A DNA stretch of 64,000 bases from Capitulum mitella (taxonomy: Eukaryota; Arthropoda; Thecostraca; Pollicipedomorpha; Pollicipedidae): positions 23,252,378 through 23,316,377 of the forward strand of contig CP099848.1 of the NCBI GenBank assembly GCA_030062745.1. Direction: 5' to 3'. The translations under genes and the position numbers were made by a program. Below are positions 11,153 to 22,412 of this stretch, in pieces. The notes beneath the pieces are model-generated. The model was not told the origin of the DNA. It saw only the letters and a list, made by a program, of their open reading frames with translations, and made no database searches. How positions within the stretch are numbered: position 1 is the stretch's first letter; each line of letters starts with the position of its first letter.

Positions 11153-11589
11153 CTGGAATGTGGAGGCTTTATATACAGCCTGCGGACGGGGTCGGGAGGG
11201 AAAAATGCCATTCCGATCTCTGAGACGCAAATTGACACCGCTCCCCGATTCTCAGGACTGACTGATATAAAGCTGGGGCAAAGCTACAGACATTTCGTCT
11301 GGCGTATCTAAAGAATGGAAAACTTGAACCTTTGTACGTACTCTATGAGCAGCTGAAGTCAATACTTAGACAGACCACCAGCCTATGGCCTCTTTCTCGA
11401 GAACATGGCATGCAGACATCATGATACCACTACGGTCGTCATCATACAGCAAACGATTAAACTGTGTTACGGTGCGCAGTCTGACTCAGTTTTATGCATC
11501 GGTGTCACTTGTGCTGACAGTAGCATTATTTGGATATTTATTTGGGTTAAGGACCAAGGCTATCTTAGTCCCAAATCATGAAGTGATAC
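10275..11589. other. Downstream region of the K2P gene; no further gene seen
   Basis: The composition drops to AT-rich after the stop codon. No coding frame is recognised. A (GA)n microsatellite occupies 11104-11151 and produces an artificial Arg-Glu open frame. Confidence 0.5.
11104..11151. repeat. (GA)n microsatellite
   Basis: This is an uninterrupted AG dinucleotide run of about 48 bases. Confidence 0.95.
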
Positions 11590-11762
11590 CGCAGGCGTAG
11601 CCAAGGAGGCCGAGTGGCCCGGGCCTCCCAAGGCCAGCAGTTTTTGCGAAAACTATTGCCATCGTCTTCCCGGCAGGAGGTTTTCGTATGATTTCAGTCC
11701 ACACTGAGCTCCGCACACCTCCCCCCACCCGTTTAAGAAAATCCTGCCTGCGCTCCTGACTG
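11590..11762. mobile_element. Degraded short element with GCGTAGCCA end
   Basis: The left end, CGCAGGCGTAGCCAAGG, is faintly matched in inverse by GCCTGCGCTCCTGACT at the right end. The same end motif bounds elements at 14091-14347 and 30870-31082, so this is probably a decayed member of that short non-autonomous family. Confidence 0.4.
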
Positions 11763-12475
11763 ATACCACGGAATTATTCTCCCTTCATTGACCTCGCACG
11801 GGCCATGAAGTATTCAACAGCTTTGATGTGCATCATGACAGTAGTTTCCGTCCTCATCCATCGTCAAAAATCGATCTGGCCCGCTGGTTACCTCTCATAA
11901 GATCCAATGGAAACCAGAGTCCTCCGAGGCGACCTCTTTTGAGGCCGTGTATAAGGCCACCGTGTGATGAAAAAGAGCCGCATTGGTACCACAGTACTGC
12001 TAAAAGACTACGTTACACTTTCGTTTAAGTTTCTTTACTTTACCACGTCAGGTTTGTAAATGGTTCAGTGTTCGCCCCTCCCGCTGCACTGTTGACTGCG
12101 ACCATACCACGAATGTTGGCGAAGGTTAACGTTTTGTTAAGGCAATTTAAAATAGCTGTGTATGGAATTGTCACGCTATTCCCAAGATCATCGCGTCTCG
12201 TCTTGATTTAGGATTATTGCATAATACTGAAGAATGTTTGGCGACGACAATAGCATTAAACTCGTCCGATTTTGTGGTCTGGTACAAGACGGCGGATTAA
12301 TTGTGATTGTGTTTATAGAATTCCATGCACAAGAGCCAAAAATCCAAGTTGCTAGTGGGACAGATTTCTTTGCCATGTGCTTTTCTCCGTTTCCACCACA
12401 CTCGGCACATGGGCCATTCAAAATCGTGGGGACTGGAAGCGTACTTTGCACGTTTTTAACTGGTGAGATTTCATT
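11763..12475. other. No gene recognised
   Basis: This is non-coding, moderately AT-rich DNA. I see no structure apart from the start of an open frame that continues into the palindrome and has no family resemblance. Confidence 0.5.
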
Positions 12476-13451
12476 CAGGGAGTTAAAAAAAACGGCACCC
12501 GGGTTTTCGTTAATAACTTTTGCCGTAGTTCTTCCAAATACACCAAACTTTGACAGTAGTATCTCCATTGTGTGTGTGATAGTTTGGCCAAGTTTCAAAG
12601 GCGTAGATCAAATGGTTCTAAAATGACTGGTGATTATTAAAATGGCGTTTTTTTCTAGTTTGTCTTAATATTTCATCAATCTTATGCGCGTTAAAAACGC
12701 CAAAAAAAGTTTGTTTTTGGTCGCAAGTCTGTTTTTTTTTCGCAGCCATCACCGTAGTTAGTGTTGTGGAAGCAGCCAACCCTTTGTAAACTGAATGACT
12801 TTCTTCTTATTGCCCTGCGTTGGATACTATGGTCAATCCGCGAGAAGTCATTTGTATAGAGCTTTATGTGAAAACCGGATCCTTCAAACACACCAAAAGA
12901 TATAAAATCCGGAGATTTTGCCTTCAGGTGACGCAAAGAAGCGTGATTCCTGAATTTGTTGATCCCGTCCGGTGTTCTGGTCTTCAGTGGAGCTTCTCCA
13001 CAGTGGAATGAATTTGGCATTGTCTTTGGTATGTTTGAATCCGATTTTCACTTAAAGCTCTGAGTAAAATGCCTTCTCCCGAATCGACCAAGGCATACTT
13101 GGTGTCCGACACAGCGCAAGAATGGTGCCATTCAACTTTGCAAACGATTTGCTGCTTCCACAACAGTAACGACAGAAACGACTGCGAAAAAGATGGCAAC
13201 TAAAAATGAAATCTTGGTTTTTGACATTGTGACGTCACATTGCGCGTCAGATTTATGAATCACAAGGACAAGTGAAAAAACGCTCTTTAATAATCAACTG
13301 TCATTTGAGAACTATTTGATCTATGTTGTTCAAACATGCCAAACCCATGATACACAGAAAGAGATACTTCTGTGAAACTTTGGTGTATTTAGAAGAATTA
13401 CAACAGTAATTATTAACAAAAACTCGGGTGCCTTTTTTTAGAAACACCCTG
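12476..13451. mobile_element. ~1-kb imperfect palindrome (fold-back element)
   Basis: The left arm starts CAGGGAGTTAAAAAAAACGG at 12476. The right arm ends in the complement of CAGGGTGTTTCTAAAAAAAG at 13451. The arms match in inverse order over about 420 bases: GGCACCCG, then a block around AATACACCAAA, then GTTGTGGAAGCAG, then AAGTGAAAA with its counterpart ATGTGAAAA. The unmatched centre is about 12905-13010. The arms carry scattered substitutions and indels. This fits a fold-back transposon or two copies of one short element inserted head to head. No transposase was recognised inside. Confidence 0.7.
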
Positions 13452-14090
13452 TACAAGCGGTCGTTCGGAGAGGCTTAGATCGAGGTGTCTGTAAGTGTGT
13501 TCAAGCTTCGTGTATTCGGAGCATCTGGCGCCCTAATGCGGCAGGCGATCGCGTCATAAGTGGCACTATCGGTTGCGCCGACTCGCTGGACAGATTGTGG
13601 TGTAGGTTTCGAGGCGATTCGTTGCGTGCGGTACGTGCTACGTGGCGCGAACCAGACCTCCGCAAAATTCTATTAATCACGGGTACAGGTCAAACGGCGG
13701 GTGCTGTTTTCTTTCCAACCATCACCCAAGATTAGGCAACCAGGAGTCTGTCGACTCAATACTTGGTGACTACATGCGAGTACTCGCTTTTGTGGTCAGC
13801 ACCCACGTGCGGTCTCCGTGACGATCCACAGGCATGCATTTTGATTTGGAGTCTGAAACCTCCCAGTGCCAGAAACAGTGATCTAGGCGGCTGAAATTTG
13901 GTGGGCATCTAGAATAGCACTAGGACTATCCAGCAGTATCCCGTATGATGGGCAGGGTGTAACAGGGCACGTACAGCGCGCGAGCGACTCTTTTTTATGG
14001 ATCCGTCACTAGGCGCGAGCAGCGCAGTAAACTTGTGTGATCTCATCCCAGACAGTCCGCTAACGCTGTGGAAGCGTGGTTTGTCGTAAT
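13452..14090. other. No gene recognised
   Basis: I see no coding sequence or repeat structure in this stretch. Confidence 0.5.
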
Positions 14091-14347
14091 CAGGGACGTA
14101 GCCAAGGGAAGGGGGGCATGGGGACCATACCCCTCGAGCCAAGCGGTCTACACTAGACATATGGCGACTTTGCAGGAATGCGTAATAGTGATCATAGATA
14201 TGTTGCAAAGCAAACATCGTATGTTTTCCTGTGCGTTAAGTACGAGGTAAATTATGTAAAATTGCCACTTTTTCTCGTAAATTTCGTCATATGGCGAGAT
14301 TTGACATTTGCCCCCCCCCCCCAGGAAGATCCTGGCTACGTGCCTGG
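14091..14347. mobile_element. Short non-autonomous element (MITE-like) with CGTAGCCA ends
   Basis: The left end CAGGGACGTAGCCAAGGG pairs with the right end, whose complement is CCAGGCACGTAGCCAGGA. A poly-C/poly-G stretch lies just inside each end. At 257 bp with terminal inverted repeats and no coding capacity, it fits a MITE-like element. The same ends recur at 30870-31082. Confidence 0.6.
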
Positions 14348-16604
14348 TTGTAATAGTGTCTGAAGTGAAAAAAAAAAACAGTTGAGCACCAGGTGGGTGA
14401 CCGTGCGTTTGTTCCATAGCCCACAGTGCGCCGCTGTCATTCAGGTTTCTTTCAGCGTGCAGAGTGCCGTTGCATGAATGCGAACATGACTTACTGCTGT
14501 ACCACCTTGCTTACGAGTATCATTTACTTCCCAGTGGGGGTAATGCTGGTACTAGGCGGGTGCACAGGCCTGCGTACTACACAGGCTTCGATTTAGACCC
14601 CAAACCAAGCGCGCAAGGCGTTGGTTCGCATGCAGTCAAAGAGTTCAGTGAACTCATAATGACTTAATTTAATAAATTACTTTTCGCCATAACTGAAGAT
14701 GCCTGCAAAATTAGTTAGGTTCGCATAGGATTTCAGACCGTTTCTTTCTAGTCACTGACATAGCACCATGTTAAAATCCCTGAATATAAGGGGGTCCAGA
14801 AGCCCATCCCTCCTCCCCGATCGCCAGACACGCTGTCCTCAAACTGGTCTTCATAAGCATTCACATGGTAGGCAGTTGCTTACCAGGAACAGAAATTTTT
14901 CGGAATTATTGGGGATGCAAAGGCCATTTTGAAACCTGTTCTTTCCATTCAGTGGCATGGAAAGAATTCCATAGGTATAATGTTTCTGACACCCAAGTGC
15001 CTTTCAAATTCCAAACCGGCAATGTCTTGTATTTCTCCGACCGACTTGCAGCTGTTAAGGAGCATTGGTTTTGCCTTGATTACGGCGTGATTTTGCATGG
15101 TTTTGATCCACTCCTTTCAGCAGACCCAGGCCCCGAAAACAAGATGCTCTTCACGGCTGAATAATACCGTGGCTGGCCGCGTCAGGCCGACCATGTGGCG
15201 ACCTGGTCGTTGCGTTTCTGAGTGGCATAGTGGGCTTCGCCTGCTCTGCACTTCGGTGGAACTATTTTGCTCTATTTCCCATCTTATTCGAGTTTCATCC
15301 CCAGAAAATTAAGGAACGTCATCAGCCCAGCCGCACCGTCCGTGCGTGAACTGCATCAGCGAAGCAATTTAACTTTAACTGCGTATTCAATCCATGTCTC
15401 ACAAGCACACTTCTCCGCTTGGTGAGATTTTCGTCAACGTGAATCGGCTTCCGTCCTCACTGTCAGAAGCTCCAGTTTCGGTGTCTTCTTCGAAGCAATC
15501 GTCGAAGTTTGCGAGGCTGCTCACCGCCGCTCTAACGTTTCGCTAATGGGCCCTTAAAAGGTCTGATGCTTCTGAAAGGCATATTCCGCCTTCGTCAATG
15601 ATTCATGGGTACGTGTCTTTCCGTTTCATTAGGGGATTGCATACTCTGACATTCCTGACCTTCATGAGGCTGGGCATGAGCTCACAAAATGTGAAAGGTA
15701 ACATCTCCGAACTGTCACATGTGGCGCAGCTGTGACGTTGACTTAATATCGCGCATACCTCCACTCAGAACACACACAGCGGAGCTTACATCAGTCAGCA
15801 GGCGTGCTGAAGTCACAATCGTACTGTGATGTTTTGACGGAATCCGTCAGACGAGTTCCATCAGTCTAATTATCGGCAACACCGCTGCGGATAGCGATCA
15901 CGAACAGGACGGAAGAGCGAACTTGCCCACCAGACCCGCTCTAATTCGGGACCCAGCCGCGGCTGGTCTGCGGTTCCGAGTAGAGGCAAACAGGGGCCGC
16001 CGGAACCAGGACTTCTGCAGGCCGCCTGGGCCGGCCACCGGGCGCCCCCGCCCCCGCGCCACTCACGGTCGGCTCCTGTCTCCACCGCAGCGCGAAGCTC
16101 ACGGGGCATCGTGGCGAACGGCCGATCGTGGCTTCGATACGCGGCGCTTTCCTCACCACTCTGGCTGGTGGGCCGTTGGCCAGCAGCATGTCGTGTGGCG
16201 TCAGCGAACGGCGTAGTACCAAAACATGGCTGCGGTGTCCGCGCCATGCTAAGAAGCTGGCATTAGCATATCGGAGGCGTGCTGCAGCTCGCCGGCGAAA
16301 AATAGCTATATCTATTCCATGGTAATGCTCTGGAGACTGTTCGCGGGCAGAGGTTGGCGTCCGCAGGCCAGGCCGTACGTCAAATGGCTCTGGCGTCGTA
16401 GGACCCAGCGGGCGGCCCAGACATGGCTGGCGCCCGATTAACATGATTACTTCCCGGAGCCAGTTTTTATGTGTTCTCGTTTCTTACTGGCGGTTGCCTT
16501 TGACAGACCTGACTTGACCAGTTGTGGACTGACTGCTTTGTTCCAGCATTACACAGACATTTCCATTGTGGGTGTCGCCTCCTGCTTCGGGAAAATTCTT
16601 GGAT
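14348..16604. other. No gene recognised; GC-rich patch at 15900-16440
   Basis: Most of this stretch is featureless. A GC-rich patch at about 15900-16440 has open frames on both strands and an acceptor-like CTCCTGTCTCCACCGCAG near 16090, but no frame gives a convincing protein. Confidence 0.45.
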
Positions 16605-17912
16605 TTTTAACCCTTTTCTCGGAGGACTAGCGGTACGGCCGATTCCCGGCGGAGGGGGGGCGGATTCAGCCCTCCCTGGGATCTCGAGAACTGCTCGTCC
16701 GATTTCACCGCGACAAACGGCATTCGATTTGCCATGATGTAAACTACATTTTTGTAAAAAGAAGTTTTCAAAATTTTGGAGAGGGTAGATAAAGGGATGA
16801 AAAAAAGTCAAAATTGGGGATATTTTTGGACTTCTGATAACTCCGTTATTTATAGACCGATTTTGATGAAACTGGCATGAATTGAGAGAATATGAATGGG
16901 ACTTTTACCATTGGTCCAAACATTTCAAATTTTGAGGACATTCATTGACGTTTACAGCATTTCAAAAATAGGAGAATTAATTTTTCAACAACTGAATGAA
17001 CAAAAAAAGGCGAAACCCTTTTTGGCTTCTGCTAGTCATGTTATACTAAAGAAATACAAATCGTATCACACTGTTTGTATAATGTTAGCATAGGCGGTGC
17101 CAGGGACATGACAAAAGGGAACTGTCATAGTCACATGTTCTTCAGATGAACTCTTGACTTTTGACCTTAAATGACCTCCAGTGACCTTGGAGTCACTTAT
17201 GATGATCTCATGTGCATCTGATATTGTCTGAGAACGTTTTCAGTCATTCGAATTCACTCTATTTCAAAAATTCCATTTTACGACTATTGTGATATAGGGA
17301 ACGCGCACTGACATTTTAGGTCATAGCTCCGTGACCCGACCTGATGTCAAGCTTGAAACTTGATACACAAGTATCAAGTTTCAATGATGCCGTTATCAGT
17401 TTATTAGTATCAAGTATCAAATTATTTCAATGTCAAGTTATCAATGATGCCCACAGGTAGAGGGCATCATTCTACGTCATACATATTCCGGGTTTAGCAT
17501 TTCAAAAAGTAGCGCCGAAATTATTACTACAAAACCAAATTTTGACCTTGACCTTGACCTGACCATGGAAAGTGACCTCAGGTGAACAAAATTGTATTTG
17601 CACGTTTCCCAACCATTAAGCTATACATCCATATAACGTTTAAGGTTCTGTCTTAAAAACGCTAGTTTTGGCAGTAATTTTCCTTTGACCCTGAACAGGG
17701 CCAAAAATGACCTGAGGTGCCTCCCAAAAACGTTGCCTAGCTTGGCCCCTGAACAAAATAGGATTTTGAAATTTGGTCAGAGTACGTAGGAAGAATATCT
17801 AGGAAAAGTGACCAAAGTTCGTGAAGCTGCGTCAAAAAGCCTGGAATTGGCAAGGAAAAATCCCAGGGGGGCGGATTCAGCCCCCCCCCCTGCCGGGAAT
17901 AGGGTTAAGGGA
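16605..17912. mobile_element. Non-autonomous DNA element with G/C-rich inverted ends (family A)
   Basis: The left end contains TTTAACCC, GATTCCCGGC, a G-run and CCTCCCTGGGAT. The right end, read on the opposite strand, contains TTAACCCTATTCCCGGC, a G-run and CCCCCCTGGGAT. The interior is AT-rich with many GACCTGACC-type motifs and no coding frame. A perfect 14-bp-stem hairpin lies at 17353-17384. Both the end design and the interior motifs resemble the element at 46706-48576, suggesting one family. Exact termini and target-site duplication are not defined. Confidence 0.55.
17353..17384. repeat. Perfect hairpin, 14-bp stem, 4-nt loop
   Basis: The arms TTGAAACTTGATAC and GTATCAAGTTTCAA flank the loop ACAA. 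It lies inside the 16605-17912 element, so it is probably part of that element's structure. Confidence 0.85.
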
Positions 17913-18360
17913 AATACTGGTGTCTCGGAGCCTGAGATCATAGACCTGGGGTGTTTCGCTTAGACTTTGAATTACGTTGAGAAACGGGTTCAGGTTTTGT
18001 ATACATGTAAGGTTCCGATGGGACGGGATCAGGCGCAACGAAAACGCTTTTTTCTGAAGTGTCGTGCTGGACGGTGGACGAAAACACAAATAGACCAGTC
18101 AAGACAAAAATAACATGTCAGTGTAAACCGCGAGCCACTAAGTCACGAAAGCTGACATTCCAAGCCGACGGGAGTTAAATACAGTTTGTCAAAAATACAA
18201 ATGCAAATACAAATACCAATAACATGTGATACTTGCTTTTTTGATAACAGACGTAGTTTGAGATATATGCATGTGATTTTTTCACATAACAATGCACATG
18301 CATGCCACGTGCCACTGTCCTTGAAATGACCATTAGTGAAGGAGTTATGACGTGATCAAA
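17913..18360. other. No gene recognised
   Basis: This is AT-rich non-coding DNA between the TIR element and the transposase relic. Confidence 0.5.
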
Positions 18361-19040
18361 ATGGGGCTCACAGTCGAGGAAAAGTCATTTTGTGTTGAAG
18401 AAAAAATGCGCAACAAACAAACCTTCCCAACAGACCCGCTTGGAGTTTGCACACCGTTCTAGTCTTAAAAATCACGATGCCCCAAACAGACAATCAGTTG
18501 TCGTTGGATGCACAAATTCAGAGTTCATGGAACGGTGCACAATCTGAACGCTTTAGTCCCGGGCGAGGCTACTCATTTGGGAAGACCAAAATCTCAAAGA
18601 AATCCAACCAGCATAGCGCGTCATCGTCGCACCCCTTCGTCGTCGCTGCCAAGAGCTCGAGTTGTCCAAGCATGGATTGTCTGACATTCCAATGAAGAAC
18701 TTGAAACTACACCCGTATCATACAGGTGTGTTCCATCCCAAGACATGGAGAAACGAATGGCGCTGTGCCAGTGGTTGACTGACAAACTCAAGCCGGAACC
18801 AGTTTTCTTTGACGACCACTAGTCCAATGATGAAGCACACGCTTTGCTCATTGGCTATGACAATTCAAAGAACATTGTATACTGAGGATCGTACTTCACA
18901 GTGAAGCCATGATCCGAGCGATCCCCATCGCTCAGTGCGTGAACGTTATGAAAAATCTCGCAAAACGCATTCGGATGTGTTTCAACCGCCGAGGTCAACA
19001 TTTAAAGCATGTTATAAAAGCAGTCATAAAATCAATACGA
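18361..19040 (+). pseudogene. Decayed DDE (mariner/IS630-like) transposase
   Basis: Piecing the three + frames together shows the order expected of an arthropod mariner/IS630-type transposase. First comes an N-terminal MGLTVEEKSFCVEEK segment. Next is a helix-turn-helix-like region with KFRVHGTVHNLNA and the linker GRPKSQRNP, then the LKLHPYHTGV motif and a stretch ending in CQWLTDKLKPEPVFFDD. A C-terminal piece around MKNLAKRIRMCFNRRGQH follows. Stops and frame changes break it repeatedly. Most of the catalytic core between about 18890 and 18905 is missing, so the relic is both internally deleted and decayed. It cannot encode an active enzyme. A poly-T/poly-G tract followed by AACGCCCTGTAC near 19180 may mark the element end. 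Confidence 0.65.
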
Positions 19041-19751
19041 AACGTCTTATGAAAGCTGGTGGGCTAAACCTGCAGAGCGTTGCAAATGCTGCGAGAAAGT
19101 GTGACGCTCTTTACGCAACAAACAAAGAAGCTATTGCCGAAGATATCCTTCACATTTTTTTTTGGGGGGGGGGGAGGAACGCCCTGTACTGGCAACAGAA
19201 ACTGCATACATATTAACCCTATTGTTCATGCTGTAATTTGACATTTTATTATTACCATTCCACGCCATTTTGAACATGTCAGGATTTCAGCCCAAACCAA
19301 CGAGTTCGATTCGAGCTATGAGACCGGCTCCTTTGGGTCCGAGTCTGGGTTCAATTTGGCGTCTCCCAGATCTGGAGATTCTGAGTCCAAGTACGGGCCA
19401 TGCCTGCAAAATTTAATTCCGGGTGCGAGTCTGGTACAAAAAAAGAGGCAAGCCTGAGTCCGACTACGAGTCACGACGAAGAAGTTTATTTCGAAGCCGA
19501 GTGCGGCACGAGAAAACCTAAGAATGAGTCCGAAACACCACCATCCCCAAAAAACAAGTAGAAGGGAAACAACCAATCGTTTCCAACGAAAGGGCTTCAA
19601 GCCCTGGCACGGCATCCAGGATGTGCCAGGGTGATGTGACTGTTGCGGCCGTGCTGTATTGTGGCGGCACCTGCGGTTATTTCGCGTCCGCGTCTCTGGT
19701 ATTGGCCACGGTTATGCATGCCTCTATGATTTGGGCTGTTCTGCGTCATGT

Positions 19752-19826
19752 TTTGTAATCGGTACGGTGGTCTGGTGAGCTACCGCGTTGTGCAGTATCA
19801 CAGTCACTTAAAGGTCATGGGATCGA
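19752..19826 (+). other. tRNA-like segment, possible SINE head
   Basis: TGGTCTGGTGAGCTACCG resembles a tRNA internal A box. GGGATCGAGGCC about 40 bases later resembles a degraded B box. No clean cloverleaf folds from it, so a tRNA-derived SINE remnant is more likely than a working tRNA, and chance similarity cannot be excluded. Confidence 0.25.
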
Positions 19827-20727
19827 GGCCGTCTCAGGACAAATCTTTATGATCTCGGCCGCGGTGGAATATTCTGCATAACAGCTCTCCGCGTGTGCGC
19901 GCAGTGGCGTGCGTGCCGCTGTTTGATTGGCTGGTGGTGGCGACCGAGGAGAGGTCAGGGGCGGCTCGGGGGCGATGGGTCAGTCCAGGCCGGGACAGAC
20001 GACCGACTGCCGCCTGACGAGACACACGACTCGACACAAGACTAGTCGACTTCCGACTATGACGCTTATGGTCAGTCCTGACTGGTGCGTCCAAAAAGAA
20101 GTCAGAAAATAGACGAAAATCCAGACCGCGACTGCCTGTTAGGGATAAGTCAGGTGCGGGACGCTCCTCTTCATTTCGACCCTGCCCCTCTTGTCGTGAG
20201 TTGATTGCAATGACTTGTTATGGAGCTTTTCATACCAAAGGAAAGTATCAACATGGAACTCCATGCCAATATCTTGACTCCTTCATGCGCTTATTTTTTG
20301 TTTTAGAAAACAAAGTGATGGAAACTACGTTATAAATGCCACATTTTAGGGTTCAAAAAATTAATTTTTCCATACCAAAACTCGGCCCATTTCTACAGCA
20401 ATGTTTGTGAGTCTAAGTATCTGAGTTCAGTCATTGCTGGAGAGTTTTGAATCTATTCCCATGAGTCCATTTTCAGAAGAAAAACTTGTGAGGCCCAGGC
20501 TTGCGCCTAATTTTAAATCGAATCGAATCAACAATGAATTGGTTCATGACTAACATTTATGCCGTGAATCGGAATCTGAATCGATTCAGTTAAAACCGAC
20601 AGCGAATCAGAAATGAATCGCGTACTTGTCCGAAGAATCACCAAATTGATTCACCAAGAAGTTCACAGATGACAATGAGAAATTACGCAGGTTACATTTT
20701 GACATTTTGACACTTTTTAAACATTTT

Positions 20728-20730
<3 letters not shown>

Positions 20731-20762
<32 letters not shown>
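20731..20762. repeat. (TA)n microsatellite
   Basis: This is an uninterrupted TA dinucleotide run. Confidence 0.95.
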
Positions 20763-20765
<3 letters not shown>

Positions 20766-22039
20766 ATATGCTTCTAAAATGAATCTGAGTCATTAACTCC
20801 CGCCTTGGAAACCCGAAAGTGAACTGACTCACTTCGGGTAAATGAGACAAAAGTGTGGTGAGACCGGAGACGAGACCGAGTCGAATCAAGCTCAAACCCG
20901 CGGGTGTGATTTTGATACGATCAGGCACTTGCTGCTGTCGCCCTGGGAGCGGCAACGTTGTTCTATGAAACGCATGGTTCCATTCATCGGGAACAAAGAG
21001 GACTAGTCGGTCAGAAGCAGAAGAAGCATGCGTAATATAAGGAACATGACATACGGTAGAAAAAAGCATAACATGAGAAGAAACATAGGTAACGAACTTC
21101 CGGCGGGAAGGAGAGAACTCTCCAGATTAAGGACGAAGGTCCTGGTTGCGCAGCCAGTGATCGCGCCGTCTCTCCGTCCGGAGCAGAATGACACCGCAAC
21201 GGCGGCACCGCAGAGCTTTCGCCACCGCCGTGGTGGGGAAGAAAACCGAAGCAAAGTAGCGCGTGACCGACGGGCACCGCTCACCGCCGAGCTATCGGCC
21301 ACATTACCGAGCGACAGGACGCCGCCAGCGCGGAACCGGTCCTCAGAGCCGGGCCTGCGCGGGTTTGCAATTCAAGTCTTCGCGAAACGGGCGCTGTTCA
21401 GCAAGTCAGACAGACCGGCGTGCATTTGCCGCCAAAATTTTATTCAAGAACTTTGACTGTCGTCTCGCCAGCAGGCGACTGAAATTCAAATGGCGTCAGC
21501 AGATCGCCGGGAAGTGTGCGCCGCGCATATCATGGCTGGCAATGCCGGGGGGCTTGGGGTCCTGACCCCCCCATATTCAGGGACTTTAACATTACGCCCA
21601 TGGCAGTTACTGTAAAGAAGCAGCCTGAATTTTCGGAAATCTCCAGCTGTGACACATATGAATCATCTTGCTTCGGTGAGGCAATGTTGTGCTAACGCAA
21701 ACCAAAGTTTTCCCATTTTGTCTGCTCCTGGGGACAGGATGATGAGGCAGGCGCGCACAGACAATGGCGGGTGAGCAACCAGTTGCATCCATTCAACAAC
21801 CATGGGAATCGCTCACTCGATAGCATCATATCCAAGAGTGGTTGACGAACTTGATTCGCTTTACCAGCTCAAAGCGAGCTCGATGATGGAAGTGGATTCA
21901 GGTCATATGCTTATTGCTAGCCCAGCATCCAAATTTTTGTCCCAACCGAACTGCAGTTTGCAGACGTGCGTGCTTCCGTCAACCTCCCTCCCCCTCCCCG
22001 CTCCAGGTGTAGCCGGCACTAGCCAACTTCTACCCGGCA

Positions 22040-22412
22040 ATGCGTCATCACTGACAGTACCTCAGCATCGGCGTCACCCGACCACCGGCAGCACCCCACC
22101 ACAGGCGGGACCTCATCGCTGACCGCCGACAGTACATAAACACCAACAGTACCCAGTACCGGCATTACCCCAGCACAGGCAAGACCTCACCGCTGACCGC
22201 CGACAGTACCTGACCATTTCTTGTACCTCACCATCAACAGAAACGCACCATCGACAGTACATAAACACCAACAGTACCCAGTACCGGCAGTACCCATCCC
22301 TCGCAGTACCTCGCCATTGGCAGTACATGTACACCGACAGCATCTCACGATCAACAGTACCACACCACCGACGGTACATCAACACCGGCAGCATTTCAAC
22401 AACGGCAGTATC
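22040..22412. repeat. Degenerate GGCAGTACC minisatellite
   Basis: Short units built on CAGTACC, CACCGACAG and ACATAAACACCAACAGTACC recur irregularly. One block of about 30 bases (ACATAAACACCAACAGTACC plus CAGTACCGGCA) appears twice, at about 22135 and 22260. Open frames here are repeat artefacts. Confidence 0.7.

Larger units (their letters stand above)
19041..22039. other. No gene recognised
   Basis: The stretch holds low-complexity GAGTCCGAGT-type sequence at about 19310-19560, repeated GAATCG motifs at about 20510-20640, and a (TA)n microsatellite at 20731-20762. A GC-rich patch at 21100-21540 has open frames on both strands, including one from an ATG at 21028, none resembling a known family. 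Confidence 0.5.

Noticed and set aside
11006-11311. Frame with Arg-Glu repeats
   Set aside because: It is the translation of the (GA)n microsatellite.
16090-16325. + strand frame with FLTTLAGGPLASSM, faintly like a major-facilitator transporter loop, after an acceptor-like CAG
   Set aside because: The resemblance covers under 20 residues, and the rest is arginine-rich with no transmembrane helices.
21003-21302. - strand frame with a very hydrophobic C-terminus (LLMLCFFLPYVMFLILRMLL)
   Set aside because: It has no family resemblance, no splice context, and an overlapping + strand frame of equal length. Composition alone explains it.
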